A stretch of 64,000 nucleotides of DNA from Agapetus fuscipes (GCA_951799405.1 OX637363.1:7378001-7442000); one strand, 5' to 3'. Shown: positions 31,766 through 42,947, counted from the first letter of the stretch. The notes: generated by a model not told the origin, from the letters alone. Translations and numbers: made by a program.

Positions 31766-32200
31766 ATAATCTATAATCTAAGTTGCAAAGAAACATAAAA
31801 TTTAAGTTTTATTTATTGTAGAGGCATTAACTTTGTAATCGTTCATAAAAACAGCTTTGTTTTCGATTACGTGAGTATTTATTTTTATACCACAACCGGT
31901 TTCGCAAACATCCGTTTGCATCGTCAGGTGGATCAATTGATACACATTGATTCACCTGACGATGCAAACGGATGTTTGCGAAACCGGTTGTGGTATAAAA
32001 ATAAATACTCACGTAATCGAAAATAAAGCTGTTTTTCTTTTATCCATAAAATTTAAGATTCATGTTAGATGCATTTCTATAAACACGTTTATGTTTACAC
32101 ATACCGCATGTGGAAAACCCAATTTCAAATGAAAATATCGCTTGCAAGTCTTGCTAACCCTCCCTGTGAAACACGGATGATATTGGAAAACCATGGATTC
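31766..32200 (-). mobile_element. Family A copy split by a palindrome
   Basis: 3' end with 7-bp tail units (CTATAATCTATAATCTAAG) at 31766-31815. The rest is at 32046-32200 (AAGATTCATGTTAGATGC onward, diverged). Confidence 0.65.
31847..32036. repeat. 190-bp palindrome with hairpin motif in both arms
   Basis: Arms of about 87 bp (AAACAGCTTTGTTTTCGATT and AATCGAAAATAAAGCTGTTT). They contain CCTGACGA, GCAAAC-GGAT-GTTTGC and GAAACCGG at 31956-31984 (plus) and 31899-31927 (minus). Inserted in a family A copy. Confidence 0.85.
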
Positions 32201-32685
32201 ATCATACGTGAGCCTAGGCAAGCTGGTTGGTGTGAGTGACGTCTCTGTTATAGTGTAGAACAATGCTCTAGTAGCATCTACTAGAAAGTATCTACCATGT
32301 TCTCAAACATGCAAGAATCGTCACTGCCGCACATAAAAATATGAGCAAAGATTCTGTGGGACACACAGAGTCGCTTTGACTATTGTAACGCGAAGACCTA
32401 TAAGCTAAATTTAGATCGCAATCGAATAAAACGAAGCCCAAATCAAATCATAACACTATTCTGAAAATAGCCTTACCTAAAAATAAACGATACTAAAGCT
32501 ACCTGTCTTAATCGATACTTAAAATAACCTATCGCAAAAGTAATCAATACTGAAAATACTTATCTTTAATGAGACTAAATTAAGCCTATGATAAAAGCAA
32601 CCCAGTGTTCTGTTGGTGTCTCAAATAAATAAACTATGCCAAAAATTACCTTTTCGAAATGAAAAGTAACTATAATCTGTAATGC
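32201..32685. other. Diverged short-unit repeat, no gene
   Basis: AAAATAAACGATACTAAA and ATAACCTATCGCAAAAGTAA units recur at 32460-32610 and again at 32945-33000. A family A copy lies between and probably inserted into this tract. Confidence 0.45.
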
Positions 32686-32942
32686 CTAATCTATAATCTA
32701 AGTTGCAAAGATATATTAACATTCAATGCTCAAATCAAATGCATGCCCACAAACAAACACGTGTAAATTTGCTCTTACAAAATGCTGAACGTGTACTTAC
32801 AAATTAAAATCCAAACCTCAAATGAATATACACCCTGAAACTTTTGCCGACCTTCCCTTGAACAGGGGGGATATTGGCAAAATGAACCATTGTTTACAGT
32901 ATGGGTAGTCAGCCTCATATTATACCAATATAAGTCAAGGAA
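32686..32942 (-). mobile_element. Family A copy (TTATAGA tail)
   Basis: Full core of the 7-bp-tail subfamily (CATGCCCACAAACAAACACG, AAATCCAAACCTC). Confidence 0.8.
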
Positions 32943-33000
32943 TAACCTTTCCCAAAAATAAACGATACTAAAAATAACCTATCCTAAAAGTAAACGATTT

Positions 33001-33379
33001 TGAAAGGCAGTCTTCTCTTGTGTTTGTTGACGTTAAAAAAAAATGAACTCTTCAAGTTCACGCGTTTAGTTGAAACTTTGTCCATTACAGATCTTTACCA
33101 CGCGATTCCTCGATATCATAAATCTCCATCGTTCAGCAGGATCCACACTATTCCTTCTCCATTCTTACATTCCTCAGTTCTTCTTCGCGCCAGAACTTTC
33201 TCAATTTCCTCTGGCTTCATTCTTTAGACACGTCTCATCTGAAACGAAAGCGTAAAACTTCACGTTTAAACTCTACCAAGGTATTTTCCAAAAAAATGTA
33301 TGATGCGAATGAATGGGATATCCAGAGTCATAATAAAAACAGAGCTTGTATGAAGAGGGTTATTTTTTGATCTGTGGTG
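33001..33379. other. No gene seen
   Basis: 33300-33379 may be an upstream part of the LINE ORF tail that follows. GATATCCAGAGTCATAATAA resembles the WNIQSHNK codons of the 43 kb ORF. Confidence 0.4.
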
Positions 33380-33505
33380 TGGTGATGACTTTGGATGAAA
33401 TGAAAGAAGTTTGTAAGGACAGAAATAAATGGCAGTTGATCTGTAATGTTGACGGCTAGGGTTTTTTTTTTAAATTAGAGTCTTGTATTTTGTTGTTGTT
33501 TAGAT
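33380..33505 (+). pseudogene. Family A LINE ORF tail
   Basis: VMTLDEMKEVCKDRNKWQLI then CNVDG and a stop (TAG at 33458). The UTR is cut at about 33505 by the opposite-strand copy that follows. Confidence 0.65.
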
Positions 33506-33517
33506 GCTTAAATAACA

Positions 33518-33765
33518 ATCTATAATCTAAGTTGCAAAGATATATTAACATTTAAAGCTCATATCAAATCCATGCCCACAAACAAACAATTGCAGCTCGC
33601 ACTTACAAATGCTGAATGTGTACTCACAAATATAATCCAAACCTCAAATGAACATAAGCCCTATATCTTTTGACGACCTTTCCTGACACAGGGGTGGCAT
33701 TGGCAAAGTGAACATTTTTTTACAGTATGAGTGGTCAGCCTCATACCAACCTATAAGTCAACGCT
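33518..33765 (-). mobile_element. Family A copy (TTATAGA tail)
   Basis: CAATCTATAATCTAAGTTGC to CCTATAAGTCAACG; full core. Confidence 0.8.
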
Positions 33766-34056
33766 ATACTTGCAGCTTAGTTTTTGCCCTTGTATATAAA
33801 ACTATCACGAGCGTTTTGAGTGGTGTGGAATATTAAGCCCATTTTCGGTAAGGCTATCGCCTATTAGAATAATCTGTTCCGATGGTAGGTGGCGTTATAA
33901 AGGGCGGGTAAGGTAATTTGTCCCTAGGGGTCGACTCACTTATCAGATACAGGATCCTTCTCACAACAAAGTATGTGGGATGTGTGATGATATAAGAGTT
34001 TATGTTTGTTTTACGAGTATATCTACATTTTTTACTATTTGAAAGATATGTTCTAT
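33766..34056. other. No gene seen
   Basis: Unassigned. Confidence 0.35.
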
Positions 34057-34250
34057 AATTTATAATCTATAATCTAAGTTGCAAGGATATATTCATTTAA
34101 AGCTCTCAGATGTATGCCCACAAACCAACACGTGTAGTTCGCGTTTACAAATCTGAATGTGTACTTACAAATAAAATCAAAACCTCAAATGAACATAAGC
34201 CCCACAACTTTTGCCGACCTTCCCTGACACAGGGGAAGGTCGGCAAAAAC
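34057..34250 (-). mobile_element. Family A copy with snap-back end
   Basis: 7-bp-tail subfamily. At 34209-34224 and 34232-34248 the truncated 5' side folds back on itself (TTTTGCCGACCTTCCC against GGGGAAGGTCGGCAAAA). Confidence 0.75.
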
Positions 34251-35099
34251 TTTAACTAAAACTGATCATTAGAATTATACATATTTATGGAAATAGCAAT
34301 GATATGAGAAGCTCTAAATCCCTTGCGAATTTAAGGCGACGAGATAGCGTTTCGTGTCCAGAATGAAGGCGTTCAGTGATTTTTTTTATCAATGGAGTTC
34401 TTTCGCAAGCGCTACCAAGCTCCGATTTGAATTGATGATATCCAAAGTGTAAGGAATTTAACAGAATAGCGCTTCAGGCTTAAAAACTAATGAGAATCGT
34501 GAAGATATATTTTTTTCGCCTTAAAGCTTTATTTTCTTCAATCTGTAAGCCATGTTTCAATTGTTTAATTTTTCACCTGTATTTTATTTTATTTCAAATA
34601 TAGTTTTCATTAAACCAAAACGATCTAACTCATTAGATTCGTTGAACCTAAAACCTAAATTAAACCTACTTTTTAGCACGAAAAAATTAACTCTAATCTA
34701 GTTTAACAATTAAAATATTTTTATGAATAAGGGGAAACTGTTTATCTTATTTTTTATGCATACTATATTCATGCTGGAAGCCGTAATATTTCATCGCAGC
34801 TAATTGCCTCCCTCTCCAGACACACACTATCTAGCAGTAGAACATTCTCGTTGTTTTACTGATAGCGTTCACACTTCCTTTATTACCAAAACTGGGAACA
34901 TACCCGAGTTGCTGAATCAGGAATATTACCTCATACTACTCTCGTATATTACCATAGTAATATTCAGGAGAAATTCCACGAATAAAACAAAAGCATACCA
35001 CTGAGTATAAATTTTATTCATCCCTTTGCACTTGATTTGAAAACAATTTAGAACGAGGAAAACTACCTATTAAAAATATTTTGATCTTTTTTTTATTGA
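34251..35099. other. No gene; degraded MITE H at ~34610-34735
   Basis: 34610-34735 (ATTAGATTCGTTGAACCTAA to TTTATGAATAAGGGG) resembles the MITE at 52671-52785. The rest is unassigned. Confidence 0.45.
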
Positions 35100-35358
35100 T
35101 CATCATGCCTTGATTTATAGGTTGGTATGAGGCTGACCACCCATACTGTAAAAAATGATCCACTTGGCCAATGTCACCTCTGTTTCAGGGAAGGTCGACA
35201 AAAGTTGCAGGGCTTATGTTCATTTGAGATTGGGTTTTTATATTGTAGGTTCACATGCGGCATGTGTAAGTGCGAAATTATGCGTGTCTGCTTGTGGGAA
35301 TGCAATTAATATGAATCTCAAATGATACATATCTTTGCAACTTAGATTTAGATTTAGT
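35100..35358 (+). mobile_element. Family A copy (TTTAGA tail)
   Basis: Full core, tail TTAGATTTAGATTTAG. First of a head-to-tail pair. Confidence 0.85.
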
Positions 35359-35361
35359 TTC

Positions 35362-35618
35362 ATTGATTTACGTATGTATAGGTTGGTATAAGGCTGACCA
35401 CCCATACTGTAAAAATGATCCACTTTGTCAATGTCACCTCTGTTTCAGGGCAGGTCGACAAAAGTTGCAGGGTTTATGTTCATTTGAAGGGTGGATTTAA
35501 TTTGTAAGTAGGTACACATTCAGCATTTGTGAGCGCGAACGTACACGTGTCTGTTTGTGGGCATGCATTTGATGTGAGCTTTAAATGTTAATACATCTTG
35601 GCAACTTAGATTATAGAT
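35362..35618 (+). mobile_element. Family A copy (TTATAGA tail)
   Basis: Full core of a different subfamily from its neighbour, ending ACTTAGATTATAGATC. The pair arose by two insertions and not by duplication. Confidence 0.85.
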
Positions 35619-35632
35619 CATTATCATTATAA

Positions 35633-35667
35633 CCGAAGACTTTGGTTACGACGCTAACGAAACGTCA
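35633..35667 (+). repeat. Hairpin motif, single
   Basis: CCGAAGA, GTTA-CGACGC-TAAC, GAAACGTC. Same scheme as the motifs at 12.2, 31.9 and 55.7 kb. Confidence 0.55.
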
Positions 35668-35689
35668 AGAGTGATGTAAGTTCTCCCAC

Positions 35690-36150
35690 AATGGTTCGAC
35701 CAACATTCTAAAAGTGATTTTAAAATCAATCTAAAAAAAACAATTTCTTGCAATTTTGTGCTTCGTCTCATGCAAATCTAATACTCAATTACCAGTCGAA
35801 TAACCTTTTAGTTATTACAAAAACATTAATCATCATCAAATAAATTACAAACATAATAAAATCATGCTTTCAAATGATTAAAAACCGTTTTCTGAATTAT
35901 TGATTCCCCAATACAGCAATATCAATTCCCATTTCAATTTAAAATGTTAATTAAAGCACAAAGAACTATTGTCTAATAGTCTGTCCAATCGATATCAGAG
36001 AGCTTTTATAAAAAGAGTTTTCTCGAGTTTTATATAATTTTACGCGGTTGAATTTCAATTAATTTTTTCTTTGACATTGCATGAAAAATATAGAAGACTG
36101 TCGTCTGGCACAACATTAAACAGATGTTACAGTGCATTCACAGCAGGGTA
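35690..36150. other. No gene seen
   Basis: AT-rich, no family recognised. Confidence 0.4.
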
Positions 36151-36482
36151 GTAGTCCGGTCGATAGCTCAGTTGGTAGAGCGCTTGTATTCCATGCCGTG
36201 AGCTCGGGTTCGAATCCCACTTAGGGTGTCAGAAATGATTTCCCGTTTCGGTGTTTATTTCAAACCCCAAAATAAAATACTGGCAAGGTTTACTCAGCCT
36301 TCACAAGAAATGAGTACCAGCCCCCTCAGGAGCTAGGAAACCCCCACTTCAACTGAACTGGTTGGTGTAAGGCCGGCCCCCCTATCTGTGAAAATAAATA
36401 GGTTCCACTCGCCACATGCGAAACCCTTCGGGGGTAACGCGGCAAGAAGTTCCACTACATGTATTTGTAGCTTAGTTGCGTT
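36151..36482 (+). mobile_element. SINE E, full length
   Basis: tRNA-like head with CGATAGCTCAGTTGGTAGAG (A box) and GGGTTCGAATCCC (B box). Body: GATTTCCCGTTTCGGTG, TACTCAGCCTTCACAAGAAA, AGGCCGGCC, CTCGCCACATGCG. End GTAGCTTAGTTGC. Length ~330 bp. No poly-A. Confidence 0.85.
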
Positions 36483-36544
36483 TTTGCGTAATTAAAATGC
36501 AGAAATTTAATGTGTAGATACGTATTCGTATGATTGCTTATGAG

Positions 36545-38724
36545 TAGGGCCCGGATTAATATGTATCAAAAATCACGAAATATGTAAATATAATATGGAT
36601 ATAAAAAACTGAAATATGGAAAAATATGGAATAAAAAACAACTGTTCCCCAGTACAAAACCCTTTATTTTAACATCAAAGAACATAAAATATAAAATCAA
36701 AGAACTTAAAGTGCCTTATATTTACTCTGCGTCTATCTTTTTAGTCGAGTTGTTGCAGTACACAATAACATGTTTCTTTAAATTTTCAAAATTAAAACCT
36801 TGTCTGTTTTTTCGAAACATCGCCTTATACTGACTGAAAGACCTTTCAACATCACAGGATGTGATTGGGGCAAACTTAAATTTGCACAACTCTGAGGGTG
36901 AATATGCCTCCTCTGGATTGCCAGCTGCTGTTCCATTTAGCATGTTGTTAATTTTTTGTAGCGTTGTATACCCTTTATTTTTTTCAAGTACAGACTTTAT
37001 TTTGTTTTTTACCAATTCAGCAACAGGGCCTTCCGCCTCCATAATTGTGGTTTCAATTATTTTAATGATCTTAACATTTTCTTTTAATGATGTTGATGGA
37101 TTTTCCAGTGCTTTGATCTGATGTGACAGAAAACAAAAATTGCTTCTAATGTAGATTAGATCATTTCGAAGAGTTTCATTTTCGAAAAGTTCTTTTGCAT
37201 TTAAAATACTAGCGGATTCATCTTCTAATTCAAAAACAATCGTTTTAATCTCAGTATAATACTCGCAGTAGTACTCAACCGCTGCTAACCACGTACCCCA
37301 ACGCGTCAGCACAGGTTCTGGTGGCAAAGGTATGTCTGAATGCATTTCTTTAAATTTTAAAATCCGACTTGGTGCTTTCAAAAAGATTTTCTTTACATTT
37401 GATACCAAACTATCAACATTTTTAAACTGGAATCTCACGCATTCGGCTAGTCTATTAATTCCATGTGCCAAGCATGTTACGTGAATCATTTTAGGTTACA
37501 ACACTTTAAGGGCATCTCCGGCTTTGACCATGTAAGGAGCAGCATCGGTCAGTAGCAAGAAAACTTGTTCATGTTTAACACCATCGGACCACAAAACACT
37601 CATTGCATCGTTGAACAGCTTGGCTGATGTTTGATGGTTGCATTTAGGAAGTTCTTCGCATGCTATCAAAAAAGATTTGCTGGATTTTTCTTCCACTAGG
37701 AGCCCAATAATCACATTTCCTATGCACCGGCCCATGGCGTCCGTCGTCTCGTCAATTGCAACCCATATAGGTCCGTCCTGAATTTCTTCTCGAATCGATG
37801 CCAAGCAATCCTCGTAAATATCATTTACGATTTTTTTCCGAAATGTGGATTCGTCGGGAATAGATTTGCCTGAGTACTTTTCAAGAAAGCTTTTCAATAC
37901 AGGATTGTTTACTTTCCACACAGGTATATCTGCACTCATCATGGCATGACACAAATCTTTCGAGAAAGTATCACTTTGAGAACCGCTGGCTATTGCTTCA
38001 GAAAAAAATTGTTTGAATTTGCTTTTCCTTGAGATATTCATCTTATGTTTTGTGGTAGATACATGCTGTGATATTAAGAAACGCTGCTCAGTCGAAACGG
38101 ATTTTTCGCAAGCATTACAAAACAGTACATTACCATCTGTACTCAGAGACTGGTTTGGGAAATCTTCAATATATTTTCCTAATTTAAGCCGCAAAGGTTG
38201 TTTGTCCTTGGGCATTATTTCAATGGGCACAGTTAAATAATTCGGATATAATAATATGCAGGAGAATACTTAAATCACGACGAAAGACAAAGAAATTCAA
38301 TGTGCGCGACACAAGCAGGCGACACGAGTACGCGCGACGATTAACAAGTTGTGACTGGCTGACGACGAGCTGACGTTCGGCCTTCGGGCGAACGCCCGGC
38401 CGAGCAGTGAACGGCGAAACGATTCGTTCATTTTTTACTCGTTGTTTTCAGTATTTGCCGCGCCAAACCGCGAACTAATTATTTCCGAAGCGCTATGAAA
38501 GCAAAAATTATTCCGTTCTCTCTAGTTTAAGTACCAAACATTGAAAATATGGACTAATGTGATTTTCGTGTGCAAATATGGTCTTAACCTAGAAATATGG
38601 AAAAATATGGAAAATAAAATCTGCATTTTCCAGCTCAAAACATCATAATCTATGTAGAAAACTAAATAATTAATGGAAACTATTGAAATAAAAAATATGT
38701 ATTTACATATTAATCCGGGCCCTA
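36545..38724 (-). mobile_element. Complete hAT-superfamily transposon
   Basis: The element is 2,180 bp. Both ends start TAGGGCCCGGATTAAT and match over about 21 bp. It is flanked by a perfect 8-bp target-site duplication CTTATGAG (36537-36544 and 38725-38732), the size typical of hAT. Subterminal zones at both ends carry many AAATATGG motifs (36590-36630 and 38540-38625), which probably bind transposase. The minus strand encodes a transposase in two consecutive ORFs divided by one stop codon. A GC-rich patch with a short inverted repeat at about 38370-38405 lies just upstream of the gene and may contain its promoter. Confidence 0.93.
36722..38215 (-). pseudogene. hAT transposase, one in-frame nonsense codon
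   Basis: The coding frame starts at the ATG at 38213-38215; a GTG 15 bases upstream would be less likely in a eukaryote. It runs 498 codons to the stop at 36722-36724. A single internal TAA at 37496-37498 splits it into halves that stay in the same frame. The N-terminal half has a BED-type zinc finger (C33, C36, H51, H57). It also has the first catalytic-type Asp in VAIDETTD (about residue 155) and the second in LLLTDAAPYM (about 224). The C-terminal half carries the hAT dimerisation region ending in DVERSFSQYKAMFRKNRQGF near residue 470. No frameshift is seen. The lesion could be a sequencing error, a recent mutation or a readthrough stop. A functional enzyme would excise and insert elements sharing the TAGGGCCCGG ends. 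Confidence 0.88.
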
Positions 38725-38837
38725 CTTATGAGAATCCATTTTCACAGTTTTCATTGACAATTGCATCAACTCCCCATTTTGAGCGGCAGCATCTGGGCTA
38801 AAAAACGTCATGATGATCGCCCACATTCTATACAAGT

Positions 38838-39100
38838 ATCTAATCTAATCTAAGTGGCAAAGATATGTTACATTTGAGGTTCACATTACATGCATTTTCA
38901 CAACCAGACACGTACAAGTTCGCGCTTGCACATGCCGCATGTGAACCTACAACATAATAGCCAAATCTCAAATGGACATACACCCAGCAACTCTTGTCGA
39001 CCTTCCCTGGAACAGGGGTGACATTGGAAAAGTGAACGATTTTCTACAGCATGGGTGGTCAGCCGCTACCAACTTATAAGTCAAGGAACATACACAACAT
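38838..39100 (-). mobile_element. Family A copy
   Basis: CTAATCTAATCTAAGTGGC to GTCAAGGAACATACACAAC. It abuts the 5' edge of the Penelope-like element. Confidence 0.8.
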
Positions 39101-39144
39101 TTGTTTTTATAAATATTATAAAAGATTATAATTTTTTTTATTTT

Positions 39145-40966
39145 TTTTTGGATGTGGCCATAAATAGTGACAAAAATATGACCAACAAAAATTCAATCAA
39201 ACACCAAATATCTGAATTTATTTATCAAAATTATGTTATTTTAAATAAATCGAAAACTATAGAAAGAAACAAGAATAATAGAATAATCAACAATTTGAGA
39301 AAGAAAATAAAAGATAATGAAATCATAATGACAAAAGGGGATAAAGGGAATTCAATTGTGGCTATTGATAGAAAACTGTACGTGGATAAACTGAAAAATG
39401 CAATTGTAGATGAAAAATGCCTGATGTTGCCTGCAGATCCAACCGAAAAATATCAAAAAGAATTAAATAGTTATCTAAATAAAAGCGACTTTACTATGAT
39501 TGAAAAAAGAAATTTAACATTAATGAACCCTATTGCACCACGACTTTATGGTTTAATTAAATTACACAAACAAGACTACCCCACGAGACTTGTAGTCTCT
39601 TACATCAAGGCATCAGCTGTTAAGGTTTCAAAATTTCTCAACTCACAACTATTGACTTATACACAGTTCACGTCCAGATATAGTATAAAAAATTCATTTG
39701 ATCTCACTCAAAAATTAATTACTATGAAACCACCTGAAAACTCATTACTGGTATCTTTTGATGTTAAAAGTCTTTTTACAAATGTTCCAGTTTCTGAAGT
39801 TGTTGATATCATTGATCACAAATTAGAGAGTAGTTACATAGATTCAAATAAAAAGAAACAAATAATTGATTTGTTGAAATTGTGTATGAATCAAAATTAT
39901 TTTTCCTTTGATGGTAAATTTTATAAAGTATTGGATTCCTTACCGATGGGAAACCAACTTTCCCCATTATTAAGCAATATTTATATCGATTCCTTTGAAA
40001 ATCAACTATTTTCATCAAGCAATCAATTACTAAAGTGTGTGTTTTGTTACTTTAGGTATGTTGATGACATTTTTTGTATTTGGACAGGTTCTAGAAGACA
40101 GTTGGATATATTTTTAAATTTCATTAATTCCATTAATTCGTCACTTCAATTCACTTTAGAGATTGAACAGGGGGGGGGGTTTTAAATTTCTTAGACATAA
40201 GCATCCAAATTGTAAATAGTCAATTTAAATTTGGAATATTTAGAAAGCCAACGTATACAGATACCATAATACATAAATTTTCTAATCATCCATATTCACA
40301 GAAGATGTCAGCATTTCATGCCATGGCCCATAGGTTACAACAGTTTCCACTTGATGATGAGGAATATAGGAAAGAATACAAATGTATTATGGATATTGCA
40401 GTCAATAATGGGTATAAAGAAAATGAAATAAAACAGATAATTAAGAAACATGATATCCAGGATATTTTCAAAAAAATTATTTATCCTGTAATTACTAATC
40501 AAAATTTAGATAGACCTTGGCGAAAATGTTTATTTATAAATAATAGTATTTCATACAAAATTTAAAAAAAATTAAAAAATGATATAAACTTTGCTTTTAT
40601 ACAAAAAACAATCTACATAAGTTACTGTTCAACAATAAGGATAAAGTAGATAAGCTGGATATGGGTGGAGTGTATAAAATTAAATGTAATGACTGTGAGG
40701 CTTTATATATTGGTGAGACAGGGAGATCAGTACGCACAAGATTTAAGGAACATTCCAGAGCACTCAGAGGCTTATCTGCATACTCTGAGATGGCAGACCA
40801 TTGCATTGATAAAGACCATACTTTCGATATTACCAATGTAGAGGTAATGCACTCTGAGTGTGAGGTGAGGAGACTGATGGCTCTGGAAGCGTTGGAAATC
40901 TACAAAAATAAAAATAAAGACTTAGTGAATGTGCAGATTCCCTATGTTTCACCAATATTGCAATAA
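39145..40966 (+). pseudogene. Penelope-like RT + GIY-YIG endonuclease, frameshifted
   Basis: The RT part reads to 40185 in one frame. Visible are MTKGDKGNSIVAIDR (finger region), LVSFDVKSLFTNVPV (motif A), DSLPMGNQLSPLLSNIYID (motif B) and FRYVDDIFCIW (motif C, YVDD). At 40170-40179 a run of ten G shifts the frame: the continuation (LNFLDISI, FGIFRKPTYTD, MSAFHAMAHR) is in the -1 frame, so one G has been lost or two gained. A TAA at 40563-40565 and another shift near 40600 follow. The GIY-YIG domain is then read from about 40607 to 40966 (GGVYKIKCNDC, LYIGETGRSVRTRFKEH). The upstream ATG at 39055 lies in a family A repeat and is not the natural start. The protein would nick DNA and prime reverse transcription. 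This copy cannot make a full product without recoding. Confidence 0.87.
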
Positions 40967-41184
40967 CTTGTTTTTATTTTGTTATTATTATTCTTTTTAT
41001 TTAACTAACACATTTTATTTTTATTGTATTAAAATTTTTATTTCATTATACCTAACAATAATGCATTTTTGAATCTTACATTTGTGTTTAAAAAAAAAAA
41101 AATATCTATGAATTTTGTTTTTGTTTTGGAAAAAAATTGTTTTGAAAATTATTTTATAAAAATATATTTGTAACTATTCTGCTC

Positions 41185-41230
41185 CCGAAGATTTATGCGC
41201 TAGGATTTATGCATTAGGCGAAAATATTCG
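41185..41230 (+). repeat. Hairpin motif in Penelope-like 3' UTR
   Basis: CCGAAGA followed by an imperfect CGCTA/TAGGCG stem and GAAAATATTCG, enclosed by GCTC (41181-41184) and GAGC (41230-41233). It links the dispersed hairpin motifs to Penelope-like element ends. Confidence 0.5.
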
Positions 41231-41500
41231 AGCAAAAAAGAAATAAATAAGTGAATTAAAACTTTGTTTCCATTTAAATTTTTTAAATAATTGATTATAA
41301 TTTATTTTGAGCGTTTATTACTCAGAGCAAAACCTGCTATAGACGGTGTTAATTCATATTTACACCTAAATTTTAACATGCGTAGTTAATTTTTTATTGA
41401 ATTTACTAATCGTTAACAATAACAAAACAATTTTCGTTTACAGTTGCTCTTTGAAAAGCTCACAGACACGAGATGGTGAAGGGAGAGCCTCCGTCTAAGA

Positions 41501-41959
41501 CAGGGGTCTTCAACCTTTTTTAGTGCAAGGGCCAAACATCGATAACACATCGTCCGAAGGGCCACAACTTTTCACGACACTTTACCACTTTATCAATAAA
41601 ATAAAATACATATGTACATAATTTCAAATTTTACTAATCTTTATTGGTTGATTAAAGACATTGTTTATTTTTTACAGGTTTGTCAATATTTGTTTTCATT
41701 TTTGTGGTTGCAACCCGCAGACTACCTTCCGTGCATCGTGGGCGGACTCACTCCTGCGGCGAGCGAGCGAGACGCACTCATATGTGTGAAAGAGTGGCAT
41801 TGCAAATGCTGACGATTGCGAGTTGTATATCACTCGTATATATATATCGCATATCACGGGGCGCGATATTCTATTTTTTTAGCCTCTGGTGGCCGCGGGC
41901 CGCAAGAAATTAGCTGGCGGGCCACATGAGGCCCGAGGGCCGCGGGTTGAAGACCTTAG
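41501..41959. mobile_element. Non-autonomous hAT MITE
   Basis: 459 bp. Left end CAGGGGTCTTCAACC, right end GGTTGAAGACCTTAG. Flanked by the 8-bp duplication GTCTAAGA (41493-41500, 41960-41967). GGGCC-rich subterminal parts. No transposase. The ends differ from the complete hAT at 36.5 kb, so it depends on another transposase. Confidence 0.88.
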
Positions 41960-42227
41960 GTCTAAGATGTCGACCTTGTGTGTGTACAGTGTAACATGAT
42001 TTATTGATTCTGCGAGCTTTTTCAGACGCCCAGTGATGGCAATGAACTTTGCAAAGTTTTCGCATCACCAGCGAAAGGGAAACACGATATTCTCATGTAA
42101 ATTGGTTTAGTTGGGAGTTTCGATTGGCAGTATTGTGAACTCGTGTGAACGCGCACACACTTTTCCTTTTTGTTTTTTTTTTTTTTTATTTTCTTAATAA
42201 AACGGATTTGAAGAGTCGTGCTCAATG

Positions 42228-42366
42228 TATCCTTGTGTCAGAGAAGGTCGGCAAAAGTTGTAGGTTTCATTTGAGGTTTGGTTTTTATTTGGAAGTAAAC
42301 ATTCAGGATTTGTAAGCGCGAACTACACGTGTTTGTTTGTGGGCATACATTTGATATGAGCTCGAA
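42228..42366 (+). mobile_element. Family A copy, 3' part
   Basis: GTGTCAGAGAAGGTCGGC to GATATGAGCTCGAAATTAG, cut off where MITE F begins. Confidence 0.7.
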
Positions 42367-42575
42367 ATTAGTATTAAAGAGTGGTTTTTCCCAAAATCTG
42401 CCGTTTTTGTTTGTTTGAACTTGATTTTCTTCATCACTGTAACTCTTTTGCTAGACCATAAAGTGTAAGAAACAAAAACGGCAGATTTTGGAGAAAATCA
42501 CTCTTTAATACTTTCCGTAAACTTTACTTTTCTCAAGTTTTGCAACTCGTACTAAGAGTACTGATAGCGGATATG
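42367..42575. mobile_element. Fold-back MITE, family F, copy 2
   Basis: AAAATCTGCCGTTTTTGTTT and AAACAAAAACGGCAGATTTT arms as in copy 1, with GCAACTCGTACTAAG. The left terminal part is missing. Confidence 0.7.
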
Positions 42576-42947
42576 AACTCTCACTTTTGAATATCGAGGC
42601 ATTTATTACACCCTGAATTTCGCTTGATTTGTTATTCATATAATATTCCCACATTCACGGTTAATCTATGAACATGGGAAACACAAATATTAGTAGTTCA
42701 TGTGAGTGCTTAAATTTGCACATATGTACAAACGTCGCATGTGAAAATCACATCTGTATATAACATAACAACTCAGAGTTATTCTCAGAATTGTATTTAT
42801 TAACAATTAAATTATACGTTTGATGACAATTTAACAACGTCGCATAATCATATGGGATTAGTTCACGTTGATTGATTTACGGGGAAACAATTTGCAGTTA
42901 ATATTAATGGATTATATGTAGTTGCAGTAAACTATAAACTATAATGA
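42576..42947. other. No gene seen
   Basis: AT-rich, no family recognised. Confidence 0.4.

Larger units (their letters stand above)
39103..41290 (+). mobile_element. Penelope-like element (5'-truncated)
   Basis: The reverse-transcriptase and GIY-YIG endonuclease regions lie in that order, the architecture of endonuclease-positive Penelope-like elements. The copy abuts a family A repeat at 39102, so the 5' part is missing. The 3' UTR (40967-41290) includes a hairpin motif at 41185-41230 bounded by GCTC and GAGC. It ends in AAATAAATAAG. At least three lesions break the ORF. Confidence 0.85.

Noticed and set aside
36151..36220. Functional tRNA gene
   Set aside because: A and B boxes are present, but the sequence does not close an acceptor stem and continues as SINE E; the same holds for all D heads.
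38216..38230. GTG start for the hAT transposase
   Set aside because: A eukaryotic gene; the ATG at 38213-38215 is the natural start and keeps the BED finger.
39055..39144. N-terminal part of the Penelope-like ORF
   Set aside because: Translated from a family A repeat and an AT-rich junction, not from the element.
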